A stretch of DNA of 64,000 nt, taken from assembly GCF_004571195.1 (NCBI RefSeq), contig NZ_CP038271.1:982001-1046000 (forward strand). The letters are read 5' to 3'. This DNA is from Legionella geestiana (GTDB taxonomy: Bacteria > Pseudomonadota > Gammaproteobacteria > Legionellales > Legionellaceae). This document shows positions 9,713 to 17,847 of this stretch, piece after piece. The notes below the pieces were generated by a model. That model saw only the letters and a list, made by a program, of their open reading frames with translations, had not been told where the DNA came from and did no database searches. Positions within the stretch are counted from its first letter, which is position 1, and every line of letters starts with the position of its first letter. The position numbers and the translations under genes were made by a program.

Positions 9713-10990
9713 TTATTCGCCGCCACCTGCTGCCGATTTTTTAGTACCTTCGTCTTTATATACAAGGCGCGGCTTCTCACCATTCTGCACCACTGCTTCA
9801 TCTACAATAACGTGCGACACGTTTTCCAGCGATGGCAGGTCGTACATGGTGTCGAGGAGAATGTTTTCAAGAATGGCGCGCAGGCCACGTGCACCAAGCT
9901 TTCTGTCCATTGCCTTTTTGGCAATAAGTCGCAGGGCCTCATCTTGAAACTCAAGTTCCACCCCTTCCATTGCGAAGAGCGCGTGAAACTGGCGAGTCAG
10001 TGCATTGCGCGGTCTTGTAAGAATATCTACGAGCGCATCTTCATCCAGCTCGTGCAGTGTTGTCACTACCGGAAGTCGACCGACAAATTCGGGGATAAGG
10101 CCATATTTGACCAAATCTTCCGATTCTACCGTGCTCAAGATTTTTTCTGTCTCGCGGGTATCTTCCCGCTTTTTAAGCTCCGCAGTAAAACCAATGCCGG
10201 ATTTATCGCTGCGCGCGCGAATCACTTTCTCAAGACCTGCAAATGCACCGCCACAGATAAAGAGGATATTGGAGGTATCGACCTGCAAAAACTCCTGCTG
10301 TGGATGCTTGCGCCCGCCCTGCGGTGGCACGGAGGCTACAGTACCTTCAATCAGCTTGAGCAGCGCCTGCTGCACACCCTCGCCCGAAACGTCACGGGTA
10401 ATGGACGGGTTATCAGATTTTCGGGAAATTTTGTCAATTTCATCAATATAGACAATGCCCTGCTGTGCTTTTTCAACGTCGTAGTCGCATTTTTGCAACA
10501 GCTTCTGGATGATATTTTCCACATCCTCACCAACATACCCCGCTTCGGTCAGCGTTGTGGCATCACTCATGGCAAAAGGTACGTTAAGCATGCGCGCAAG
10601 CGTCTGAGCGAGGAGAGTTTTACCACTGCCGGTGGGGCCTATGAGAAGAATGTTACTCTTACCAAGCTCAACACCATTCTCGGGTTTATGGCGCAGGCGT
10701 TTGTAGTGGTTGTAAACCGCGACTGAAAGGACCTTTTTGGCATGCGGCTGACCAATAACATAGTCATCTAGAAACTCGGCAATTTCTCGCGGAACCGGAA
10801 GCCTTGATTCAGCGGCGGCCTGCGGCGCATCCTGTACTTCCTCGCGGATAATATCGTTACACAATTCCACACACTCATCGCAGACAAACACAGAGGGGCC
10901 TGCAATAAGCTTTTTGACTTCATGCTGGCTTTTGCCACAAAAAGAACAATACAGAACTTTATCGCCAGTCCCGCTGCCAGATTTACTCAT
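9713..10990 (-). CDS. clpX: ClpXP unfoldase subunit ClpX
   Basis: A 425-residue AAA+ unfoldase that feeds substrates to ClpP. The N-terminal zinc-binding domain has four cysteines in the pattern CSFCGK...CDEC (residues 15-40). The Walker A motif GPTGSGKT lies near residue 117, Walker B is VYIDEIDKI, and the ClpP-binding IGF loop is present as SGIGF. It lies downstream of clpP with a 266-base spacer that holds no gene, so it may have its own promoter there. lon follows after 27 bases. Confidence 0.97.
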   Translation of the reverse strand: MSKSGSGTGDKVLYCSFCGKSQHEVKKLIAGPSVFVCDECVELCNDIIREEVQDAPQAAAESRLPVPREIAEFLDDYVIGQPHAKKVLSVAVYNHYKRLRHKPENGVELGKSNILLIGPTGSGKTLLAQTLARMLNVPFAMSDATTLTEAGYVGEDVENIIQKLLQKCDYDVEKAQQGIVYIDEIDKISRKSDNPSITRDVSGEGVQQALLKLIEGTVASVPPQGGRKHPQQEFLQVDTSNILFICGGAFAGLEKVIRARSDKSGIGFTAELKKREDTRETEKILSTVESEDLVKYGLIPEFVGRLPVVTTLHELDEDALVDILTRPRNALTRQFHALFAMEGVELEFQDEALRLIAKKAMDRKLGARGLRAILENILLDTMYDLPSLENVSHVIVDEAVVQNGEKPRLVYKDEGTKKSAAGGGE

Positions 10991-11256
10991 CGAAAACCTC
11001 TCTCTAAATCGCTACAATTCATCGGTAATGCTGAAGGACCGGTTAATACCGCCGTGACCCTGTGATTGCAGCTGTTTAAACACCTGCCGGAATCGGTTGA
11101 CAGTCATTAATAACATCCCCTTGATTGTAGCAAATCATACTTCATTTGTACCGAATCATTTTCAGAAGGGGATTGGGGATTTGCGTGCATGTCAAAAAAC
11201 GCGTAATCATGCGGCACGCTGTAACTTGGAAAGAGCGCACCGCATAACTTTCAGGT

Positions 11257-11880
11257 TCAGCCTTCGCGGCCTTCAAACACTTTATCAATAAGACCGTAAT
11301 CACGGGCCTGGAATGCGCTCATGAAGTTATCACGTTCGGTGTCACGCATGATTTGATCAGGTGTTTTACCGGTATGTTTCGCCATGATGCTGTTGAGACG
11401 CTCACGCACGGTCAATGTTTCACGGGCATGAATTTCAATGTCGGTGGCCTGACCCCGGTAGCCGCCCAGAGGCTGGTGAATCATCACCCGCGCATTCGGG
11501 AGGCAATAGCGTTTGCCAGGAGCACCGGCACAGAGCAGCAATGCCGCAGCACTGGCCGCCTGACCAATACAGAGCGTACTGACATCTGGCTTGATAAACT
11601 GCATCGTGTCGTAAATGGCAAGTCCCGCCGTCACCACTCCACCCGGGGAGTTAATATAAATCGAAATATCCTTATCCGGGTTTTCTGATTCCAGAAAGAG
11701 CAGCTGGGCAACCACAAGGTTCGCCATGTGGTCTTCAACCTCACCCAGCAGAAAAATGATACGGTCTTTCAGGAGTCGTGAGTAGATGTCGTAGGAGCGC
11801 TCCCCGCGGGAAGTCTGCTCCACTACAATCGGTACAAGACCACTGGCGTTTCGGATGCGCTCCGCGCTTTCGAAAGACAT
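11257..11880 (-). CDS. clpP: ATP-dependent Clp protease proteolytic subunit
   Basis: A 207-residue serine peptidase that forms the degradation chamber of ClpXP and ClpAP. The catalytic Ser110 is in [12 protein letters not shown] and His135 in [10 protein letters not shown], with the Asp expected further on near residue 184. Length is normal. The gene starts 2 bases after the tig stop codon, so tig and clpP are translated from one message. Confidence 0.97.
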   Translation of the reverse strand: MSFESAERIRNASGLVPIVVEQTSRGERSYDIYSRLLKDRIIFLLGEVEDHMANLVVAQLLFLESENPDKDISIYINSPGGVVTAGLAIYDTMQFIKPDVSTLCIGQAASAAALLLCAGAPGKRYCLPNARVMIHQPLGGYRGQATDIEIHARETLTVRERLNSIMAKHTGKTPDQIMRDTERDNFMSAFQARDYGLIDKVFEGREG

Positions 11881-11882
11881 AG

Positions 11883-13214
11883 TTATTCTCCTGCGTTTTC
11901 CGTGCCCTTCTTCGGGTTCATCACGGATTCGTAATCCATTACCTTTTTAACGCAATTGGCATCTTCGAGGATTTTCTCAGCCACAAGCTCCTCCAGAGCC
12001 AACGCTTCCACTTCTCCCATGCGCTCTTTGCTGGAGGCATACCATGCGCGCAGCTGCTCAGGGTGCTCATACGCACTGGCCATGGAATCAATTATTGCAT
12101 CAACCCGGGCCTTGTCTGCAACCAGTTCGTGTTTTTTCACATACTCAGCAAACAACAGGCCAAGATGTACGCGCCGTTTAGCCTGGGCTTCGAAGAGTTC
12201 GCGCGGAAAATCCGGAATTTGTTCGTGTTCTGAGTGCTCAGGGCCAAAAAGACGGTGATACATTTCGTGCTTCAGATGGCCGATTTCACGCTCTATCAGC
12301 GCGTTTGGCAAATCAAAAGCGTTCTTTTCGAGGAGCTTCGTGAACGTGGTTTCACGGTTCAGTGCTTTCAGGCGGCGGCTTAATTCCCGCTCCATGTTTT
12401 CACGGATGTCTTTTTTAAGCGCTTCAATGCCCCCTTCGAGGATATTGAACTGTTCAGCGAATGCATCGTCGAGCTCAGGAAGCTGGCTTTCCATCACTTC
12501 ATGGACGGTGATGTTAAAGGTTGTTGCCTTGCCGGCAAGGTCCTTATGGCCATAATCAGCCGGGAAGGTGACGCTTATTTCAAACGGCTTGCCGGTTTCC
12601 TTGCCGGTGATGCCTTCTTCAAAGCCCGGAATCATGCTGCCGGAACCAAGCACCAGCTCATGCCCCTCGGCACGGCCACCTTCAAAAGGCACGCCATCGA
12701 GGAAACCTTCAAAATCTATGCGTACTTTATCGCCATTCTGGCAGGTGCGCGAAACGGCATGCCAGGTTTTGTTCTGCTCACGCAGCTTTTCCATCATGGC
12801 ATCAAGGTCTTTGTCGCTGACAACTGCTTCAACCACTTCCACGTCTGCTTTATTGAGCTCATGGACCTCAAACTGCGGGAACACTTCGAAGGTTGCGGAG
12901 TATTCGAAGTCCTTGCCTTTTTCAAGCGTGCCAATCTCAACCTGAGGATAATCGGCAGGATTCAGGTCTTTATCCTTCAGCGCTTCAAACAGTGTCGACT
13001 GCATCATGTCCCGTGCCACTTCTTCACGCACGCCATCAGCATAACGCTGAACCACGATGTTCATGGGCGCCTTGCCGGGGCGAAAGCCTTGTACTTTGGC
13101 GTTGCGGGCAAGATTCTTGAGACGAAGGGATACCTCTTCCTCAATCTTGTCTGTGGGTACGCTAATCGTTACCTTGCGTTCCAGCCCCTTCAGGGTCTCG
13201 AAAGAAACTTGCAT
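11883..13214 (-). CDS. tig: Trigger factor
   Basis: Ribosome-associated chaperone with peptidyl-prolyl isomerase activity. The 443-residue protein has the N-terminal ribosome-binding domain with the GFRPGKAP signature at about residues 44-51. An FKBP-like domain ([20 protein letters not shown], near residue 160) and a long helical C-terminal arm follow. It lies 35 bases after tRNA-Leu and immediately before clpP. No promoter is evident in that short gap, so some transcription probably comes through the tRNA cluster. Confidence 0.96.
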   Translation of the reverse strand: MQVSFETLKGLERKVTISVPTDKIEEEVSLRLKNLARNAKVQGFRPGKAPMNIVVQRYADGVREEVARDMMQSTLFEALKDKDLNPADYPQVEIGTLEKGKDFEYSATFEVFPQFEVHELNKADVEVVEAVVSDKDLDAMMEKLREQNKTWHAVSRTCQNGDKVRIDFEGFLDGVPFEGGRAEGHELVLGSGSMIPGFEEGITGKETGKPFEISVTFPADYGHKDLAGKATTFNITVHEVMESQLPELDDAFAEQFNILEGGIEALKKDIRENMERELSRRLKALNRETTFTKLLEKNAFDLPNALIEREIGHLKHEMYHRLFGPEHSEHEQIPDFPRELFEAQAKRRVHLGLLFAEYVKKHELVADKARVDAIIDSMASAYEHPEQLRAWYASSKERMGEVEALALEELVAEKILEDANCVKKVMDYESVMNPKKGTENAGE

Positions 13215-13249
13215 CTGGTCACCTCTGTGAAAAAAAATTCATTCTGTAA

Positions 13250-13333
13250 TGGTGCGAAAGGAGAGACTCGAACTCTCACGGGTTTCCCCACTGGAACCTA
13301 AATCCAGCGCGTCTGCCATTCCGCCACTTTCGC
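13250..13333 (-). tRNA. tRNA-Leu (TAG)
   Basis: An 84-base class II tRNA on the minus strand, from GCGAAAG to an encoded CCA, with a long variable arm. The anticodon loop is TTTAGGT between CTGGA and TCCAG, giving TAG (reads CUA). It is the last tRNA of the four-gene cluster and is followed by tig. Confidence 0.95.
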
Positions 13334-13421
13334 GAACAGGGGGGAATTATCCGGGAGTACCGGCCTCTTGTAAAGCCTTCATGATGGCTAAGATGCCTGG
13401 GTACTGCACGGAAGGGAAAGA

Positions 13422-13497
13422 TGGGGTGAACGATGGGACTCGAACCCACGACAACCGGGATCACAACCCGGGGCTCTACCAACTGAGCTACGCTCAC
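13422..13497 (-). tRNA. tRNA-His (GTG)
   Basis: A 76-base cloverleaf on the minus strand from GTGAGCG to an encoded CCA. The anticodon loop TTGTGAT gives GTG. Third member of the Pro-Arg-His-Leu cluster, which resembles the E. coli argX-hisR-leuT-proM set in a different order. Confidence 0.96.
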
Positions 13498-13535
13498 CAT
13501 AACACGATGTGGCCGGGGAGGCCTGCCAGAAATAC

Positions 13536-13612
13536 TGGCACGCCCGGCAGGATTCGAACCTGCTACCCTCGGCTTAGAAGGCCGATGCTCTATCCAGATG
13601 AGCTACGGACGC
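13536..13612 (-). tRNA. tRNA-Arg (TCT)
   Basis: A 77-base cloverleaf on the minus strand from GCGTCCG to an encoded CCA. The anticodon loop CTTCTAA gives TCT, reading AGA/AGG. Second member of the cluster. Confidence 0.96.
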
Positions 13613-13619
13613 AAAAAAC

Positions 13620-13696
13620 TGGTCGGGGTGGAGGGATTCGAACCCCCGACATCCTGCTCCCAAAGCAGGCGCGCTACCAGGCTGCGCTACACCCCG
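13620..13696 (-). tRNA. tRNA-Pro (TGG)
   Basis: A 77-base cloverleaf on the minus strand from CGGGGTG to an encoded CCA. The anticodon loop TTTGGGA gives TGG. First gene of the cluster, directly downstream of a strong promoter. Confidence 0.96.
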
Positions 13697-13723
13697 CCTA
13701 CCCCAATGTGGGGCAGCGGGGTG

Positions 13724-13752
13724 ATAATACGCTGCTGTCTATCCAAGGTCAA
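13724..13752 (-). promoter_or_regulatory. Strong sigma70 promoter of the tRNA cluster
   Basis: On the minus strand TTGACC (13752-13747), 17 bases and TATTAT (13729-13724) form a near-consensus promoter. It is followed by a GC-rich stretch (CACCCCGCTGCCCC), the kind of discriminator seen at stringently controlled stable-RNA promoters. The first tRNA begins about 28 bases after the -10 box. It probably also contributes to tig transcription. Confidence 0.8.
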
Positions 13753-13837
13753 GTAAAAAACGCTTTTTGTGTCGCGAGACAAGTCGGTTATACCCATACC
13801 TGGATAGGGTCCCGCATTCAAACTATGAAACAGAGCC

Positions 13838-14808
13838 TCACAAGAAGAAACACCCGCTACCGTGTTCCTCTTTATAATCAGCCTTCTCGTTCGTTGAGAG
13901 TGTATGGTATTCCTGTAGCAACCCCAGAAATTTTGCCATGTCTGTCCGTTGAATGTATGTATAACGCTCACATGCCAGTGCGGGATCAAACGGATTTTCG
14001 CCTCTGCGCATGGCCTCGGAGATCCACTCCAGATATTCATATCGCACCGCGGCCGGGGAAGCATATATCACTCGAGGATCTTTACGTACCATAAACTCAA
14101 TCATGTCTTTAATCTGAGCCTTGCGTGCTATCCGCAATGATGCATCCCCATTCACTGCTTCGCTGCTGCTGGAACTGCTGAACTGCTGGAACTGCTGGAA
14201 CTGACAGTATGGCTGCAACTGCAAATGGCTTCCAGACGTGCACACTCTGCATCAAGTTCCTCTTGCGACCACAACAAACTGCATTCCGGCCGTGGATATG
14301 CAGGTATAACTATTGGGGTTGTATCGGCTTTCGCCAAGTCTTTCAAAGCATCAAGGTATGCTGAAAGTATGCCGCATGCTTGCGATACGGAGCCATCCTC
14401 ATTGACAACGCTCCAAAAGTACCTTTCAGGCTGTGAGAAAAAAGGAACTGAGGAATTGGAGGCTCCTGGTTCCATGGAGCCTGCACTACCCGAAAACTTA
14501 ATACCAATCTGATGACAATAGCGATACATCAACAGCAGGCGGTCGTGTGCCCTGGTAGAAATCCATATGTCAATCTGGGCGTTCGTTCCCCAAAATTGAC
14601 CAGCATCCTCGAAAGATGCGAGGTTTTCATCGGAAATAAACCGCACTCCGCCTTCAACCCCTCCGATAATCTTCAGCCCGAATAGAGCATCGCGGGCCGC
14701 TATGCGGACTGATGAGGCTTTGCCCAGAAAACGGAAAGTGACAAATTTGTCATTCGCTGAAAAACCAAAATCCACTCCGGGGATGGTCTGCACGACTTTA
14801 TCAGGCAT
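13838..14808 (-). pseudogene. Frameshifted orphan gene ending in a CaaX prenylation box
   Basis: Two overlapping minus-strand frames read as one broken gene. The upstream frame (14808-14152, 218 residues) begins MPDKVVQTIPG and runs into a serine repeat. The downstream frame (to 13838) leaves the same repeat as SSSSSSEAVNG and ends EEHGSGCFFL. The repeat is four copies of AGTTCCAGC (14202-14168), but the copy at 14184-14177 has lost one base and switches the frame. Restoring it would give about 323 residues. The ending CFFL fits a CaaX box whose final Leu predicts geranylgeranylation by host enzymes. No domain was recognised. The indel may be real or a sequence error. Confidence 0.65.
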
Positions 14809-14938
14809 TTAAACTCCGTATCTGTCATATGCTCCAACACGCTCACTATTCTGCCATGGAGCATGAATACCTGCTACTGCTGTACTGTAGAATAGAGTGG
14901 ATTATATTGAGAACATTCTGATACCTGATTTGATTTAG

Positions 14939-15096
14939 GGCCTGTTGACATTTGGTGGCGCGAAGCGAAAAACACGTCAATTTAGGCCAAATTTTATCTT
15001 GAGTGAGGAGAATAGCTGGCTCTATTTAACGAACTCAAGGTTAAATTTGGACAAATTGACGTGGTTTGCAGCCGTGTTATCAATTGTCAACAGGCC
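14939..15096. mobile_element. MITE-like element with terminal inverted repeats
   Basis: A 158-base sequence begins GGCCTGTTGACA (14939-14950) and ends with its exact complement (15085-15096). The interior is a long imperfect hairpin: ACGTCAATTT near the left arm pairs with AAATTGACGT near the right arm. It is flanked by TTAG on both sides (14935-14938, 15097-15100), a likely target duplication. No coding capacity. This accounts for most of the 378-base gap between the neighbouring genes. Confidence 0.75.
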
Positions 15097-15186
15097 TTAG
15101 TATCAGAGCGAGCAAAAAACGCTGCCGCTTGATTTTGTGCAAAAAACACATCAAAATGATTATAACGAGGTCAGCGAGTCAATGTC

Positions 15187-16092
15187 ATGCCCGAAAATGA
15201 TGATTACATGACAATATACATCGAGCTGAGTACGGAAGAGTACATGGATCTTCTGAAGAAGAAGCCTCGTGATCAGAAAACCGACATTGTCACTATCTTG
15301 AATACTCGTTACATGATTGAGGATAGAAATTCACCTTCTCGCAAAAAGGACTTTTATCCCGACGATACATTTCAGATAATCAGCGTTCAAGTGCCAAAAA
15401 ATAAGGCAGTTAGAACAAGTACGATACTTGAAGTATATGCCTTGAGTCAAAAGGTTAGCGCTGAAGAAATTGCATATGATTCGCTGCCGCCAGTCAACGA
15501 CTACGTTCTTGTCAAGTTATCTCAACAGCAGGCAGTGAAAACCAGAACTGGTGGTGAATCGCTGCCGTCAGTCAGCGATTCAGCTTTTGTCAAGTCGCCT
15601 CAACAGCTGGCAGCGAAAACTGGGACTGGTGCCGATACGCCTTCTGGAACCGCTTCATTTTTCAGTCGTAATGCAATGACAGTGGCGACAACACTCGCGG
15701 GCATTGTTGGTTTTGGGATGCTTGCAGTTGGTATATTGTTTCTGATTGCCAATCCAGCAGGACTGGTTGCAGCAGGAATTATTGTCGGTGCCAGTGTAGC
15801 CGGCGGTATCATTGGTTTTTTTACTGGACGTTCAATTGATGATATTCGTGAAAAAGACATGCCCAAATCCCATACAAGCACAACGACTATGTTTGGTACA
15901 TTGATGCCTGAAGGTGATTCTGATAAAAAGCCTGGCCACGACGCCACTCTCTCACCCAGGGACTCTACTGAGGTATCCCCCTCCAGGAGCACTACTGGCG
16001 CATCCCTCCCGAGGAGCGCTCCTGATGCATCCCCTTTCAGCAGCACTTCTGATGATCCCCCTTCCAGCAGCCTTTCCAAAAAATCTCCATAA
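15187..16092 (+). CDS. Orphan protein with two-helix membrane hairpin and internal repeat
   Basis: A 301-residue protein of unknown family. After about 90 polar residues it contains two tandem copies of a roughly 30-residue unit: DSLPPVNDYVLVKLSQQQAV and ESLPSVSDSAFVKSPQQLAA, each followed by KT.TG. Two adjacent hydrophobic helices (about residues 162-182 and 186-210, rich in Gly and Ala) form a hairpin, followed by a low-complexity Ser/Pro tail with repeated S-rich units. There is no signal peptide. This architecture is common in secreted proteins of intracellular bacteria that insert in host membranes, but that is only an inference. It lies beside the MITE and the CaaX gene. Confidence 0.7.
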   Translation: MPENDDYMTIYIELSTEEYMDLLKKKPRDQKTDIVTILNTRYMIEDRNSPSRKKDFYPDDTFQIISVQVPKNKAVRTSTILEVYALSQKVSAEEIAYDSLPPVNDYVLVKLSQQQAVKTRTGGESLPSVSDSAFVKSPQQLAAKTGTGADTPSGTASFFSRNAMTVATTLAGIVGFGMLAVGILFLIANPAGLVAAGIIVGASVAGGIIGFFTGRSIDDIREKDMPKSHTSTTTMFGTLMPEGDSDKKPGHDATLSPRDSTEVSPSRSTTGASLPRSAPDASPFSSTSDDPPSSSLSKKSP

Positions 16093-16180
16093 CATCAACA
16101 CATGCCAGAGCGCTCACCCTTGCCGTTGACCGTTCACCACGCTACCATCAACGGAATGCTCGCTATCCCCGGAATCACGC

Positions 16181-17404
16181 GTGAAAACATGCCCTCTCCC
16201 CCTCTTTGACAGCCTCCAGCACCTTAACCGAAACCATGAATACGCGCGCCTTCCGAGTGAGGACTTTCGTGATGATTTTTATCATGCGCTGCAGTTTCTT
16301 AAAAGTTACACCGGAAGCCTTGGAACGTTTAACAGTTATCGGCGCGAAGTCGAGCGGCTTTTGCAGTGGGCGTGGAATGTGCGCCAGAAATCGCTTGCCA
16401 GCCTTAAACGCGATGACATAGAGCAGTTTGTGCATTTTTGCCAGAATCCCCCCGAAAGCTGGATAAGCACAAAAAAGGTACCCCGCTTTATTGAGGAAGT
16501 GGGGCTCAGAGTGCCAAACCCGGCATGGCGGCCGTTTGTTTCAGGCGTCTCCAAGGCCGCCCGTAAAATCGGCGCTACCCCGGATATCGGGCGATTTCAA
16601 CTGTCCCAAGGAGCAATCGCTGAGATTTTTGCCATTCTTGGCACGTTTTTCAATTTTCTCATGGCTGAGGAATATCTCGTTGCCAATCCAGTTGCTCTTA
16701 TTCGTCAGAAAAGCCGTTTTTTACGTAAAAGCCAGGCACATGCGCCAGTTCGTCGCCTAAGCCTCATGCAATGGGAACATGTTTTAAGTGCCGCTGAAAC
16801 ACTGGCCGAGAATAATCCGCTGCTTCATGAGCGAACCTGCTTTATCCTGAACCTGCTTTTTGGGATGTATCTGCGTATCTCAGAACTTGCCGCAAGCGGA
16901 CGCTGGACGCCATCCATGAATGATTTTGCGAAAGACAGCCAGGGACGGTGGTGGTTTACAACGGTTGGCAAGGGAAATAAAGAACGCCAGATTGCCGTCA
17001 GTGATGCCTTACTGGATAGCCTGCGCCGCTGGCGCACGTTCCTCGGACTCCCCCCGCTGCCAACTGCCGCAGATAACTCGCCGCTCATCCCCAAAATGCG
17101 CGGCAACGGCCCCATGCGCGACACCGCCCCCATTCGACGCATCGTACAACGCTGCTTTGATGAGGCCTGTGTGAGCCTGCGCGCGAAAGGTGAAGCGGAA
17201 GAAGCCGATGCGCTGATGGTCGCAACTGTCCACTGGCTGCGCCACACCGGTATTTCCGAGGATGTCAAAATCCGCCCGCGCGAGCACGTGCGCGATGATG
17301 CCGGTCACAGCTCGAGTGCGACGACCGACAGGTACATCGATGTAGAACGCGAAGCACGCCACCGCTCGGCCAGGCGAAAGGCCATCGTGCCTGAAAATGC
17401 CTGA
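16181..17404 (+). CDS. Tyrosine site-specific recombinase (phage integrase family)
   Basis: A 407-residue recombinase. The N-terminal SAM-like core-binding domain covers about residues 28-190. The catalytic domain shows the full active set: Arg in MYLRISELA, Lys in VGKGNKERQI, His-x-x-Arg in HWLRHTGIS, His in DDAGHSS, and the nucleophile Tyr in TTDRYIDV near the C-terminus. The best start is GTG at 16181; the nearby upstream ATG is in another frame. It is longer than XerC/XerD (about 300) because of an inserted linker, so it is not one of the housekeeping dimer-resolution enzymes. Its target site is unknown. It borders the small accessory islet. Confidence 0.85.
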   Translation: MKTCPLPLFDSLQHLNRNHEYARLPSEDFRDDFYHALQFLKSYTGSLGTFNSYRREVERLLQWAWNVRQKSLASLKRDDIEQFVHFCQNPPESWISTKKVPRFIEEVGLRVPNPAWRPFVSGVSKAARKIGATPDIGRFQLSQGAIAEIFAILGTFFNFLMAEEYLVANPVALIRQKSRFLRKSQAHAPVRRLSLMQWEHVLSAAETLAENNPLLHERTCFILNLLFGMYLRISELAASGRWTPSMNDFAKDSQGRWWFTTVGKGNKERQIAVSDALLDSLRRWRTFLGLPPLPTAADNSPLIPKMRGNGPMRDTAPIRRIVQRCFDEACVSLRAKGEAEEADALMVATVHWLRHTGISEDVKIRPREHVRDDAGHSSSATTDRYIDVEREARHRSARRKAIVPENA

Positions 17405-17427
17405 AATCAGGCTCTGTTGACAAGGAC

Positions 17428-17847
17428 TCAGGTCACAAACGGCAAGAGCCACAAGAGCAGTGTGGCAAAGAGAAACAAAAACGCATGCAGTCGAGCTGGA
17501 TGGTCAAGGCCATAAAAGCGCGTACGGCGAAGCCATATATCAATGAGCAAGACTGGCAGCAGTGCCGTGAGCGTCAGAAGTGCCGTAAGACCTGCCAGTC
17601 TTGCATTCTCTCCATACTGAGACTGAAGCCAGTTAACTGGCCAGAAATAGACTGCCTGTATATGAACAAGGCTGATATAGGCATACACCTCCCACGCATA
17701 CAACGCTGCGGAAACTGTCAGTAATGGACCAAAAAGCAATACGCCCGGAATTTTCGCAAGACGTTTGAAAATTTTCGCAATATCCTGAATAAAAACTATA
17801 ACTAATGCGCCAGCAAGCACCACGAGTGTCAGCGTATATAAATTCAT
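17428..17847 (-). CDS. Conserved four-helix membrane protein
   Basis: A 139-residue, very hydrophobic protein with about four predicted membrane helices: residues 4-23, 36-52, 85-105 and 120-137, the last ending LLLWLLPFVT. No catalytic motif or known domain is visible. Its ATG overlaps the uup stop codon by 4 bases, so it is translationally coupled to uup and probably part of that operon. Function unknown. Confidence 0.75.
   Translation of the reverse strand: MNLYTLTLVVLAGALVIVFIQDIAKIFKRLAKIPGVLLFGPLLTVSAALYAWEVYAYISLVHIQAVYFWPVNWLQSQYGENARLAGLTALLTLTALLPVLLIDIWLRRTRFYGLDHPARLHAFLFLFATLLLWLLPFVT

Noticed and set aside
9614-10726. Long plus-strand frame of 370 codons
   Set aside because: Fully antisense to the end of lon and to clpX, which are clear genes; the translation has no recognisable content.
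16181-17404. The recombinase as XerC or XerD
   Set aside because: It is about 100 residues longer than these enzymes and diverges in the N-terminal domain; only the catalytic set is shared.
17405-17425. A second end of the MITE (GGCTCTGTTGACA near 17410)
   Set aside because: Only a partial match to GGCCTGTTGACA, with no partner inverted repeat nearby.
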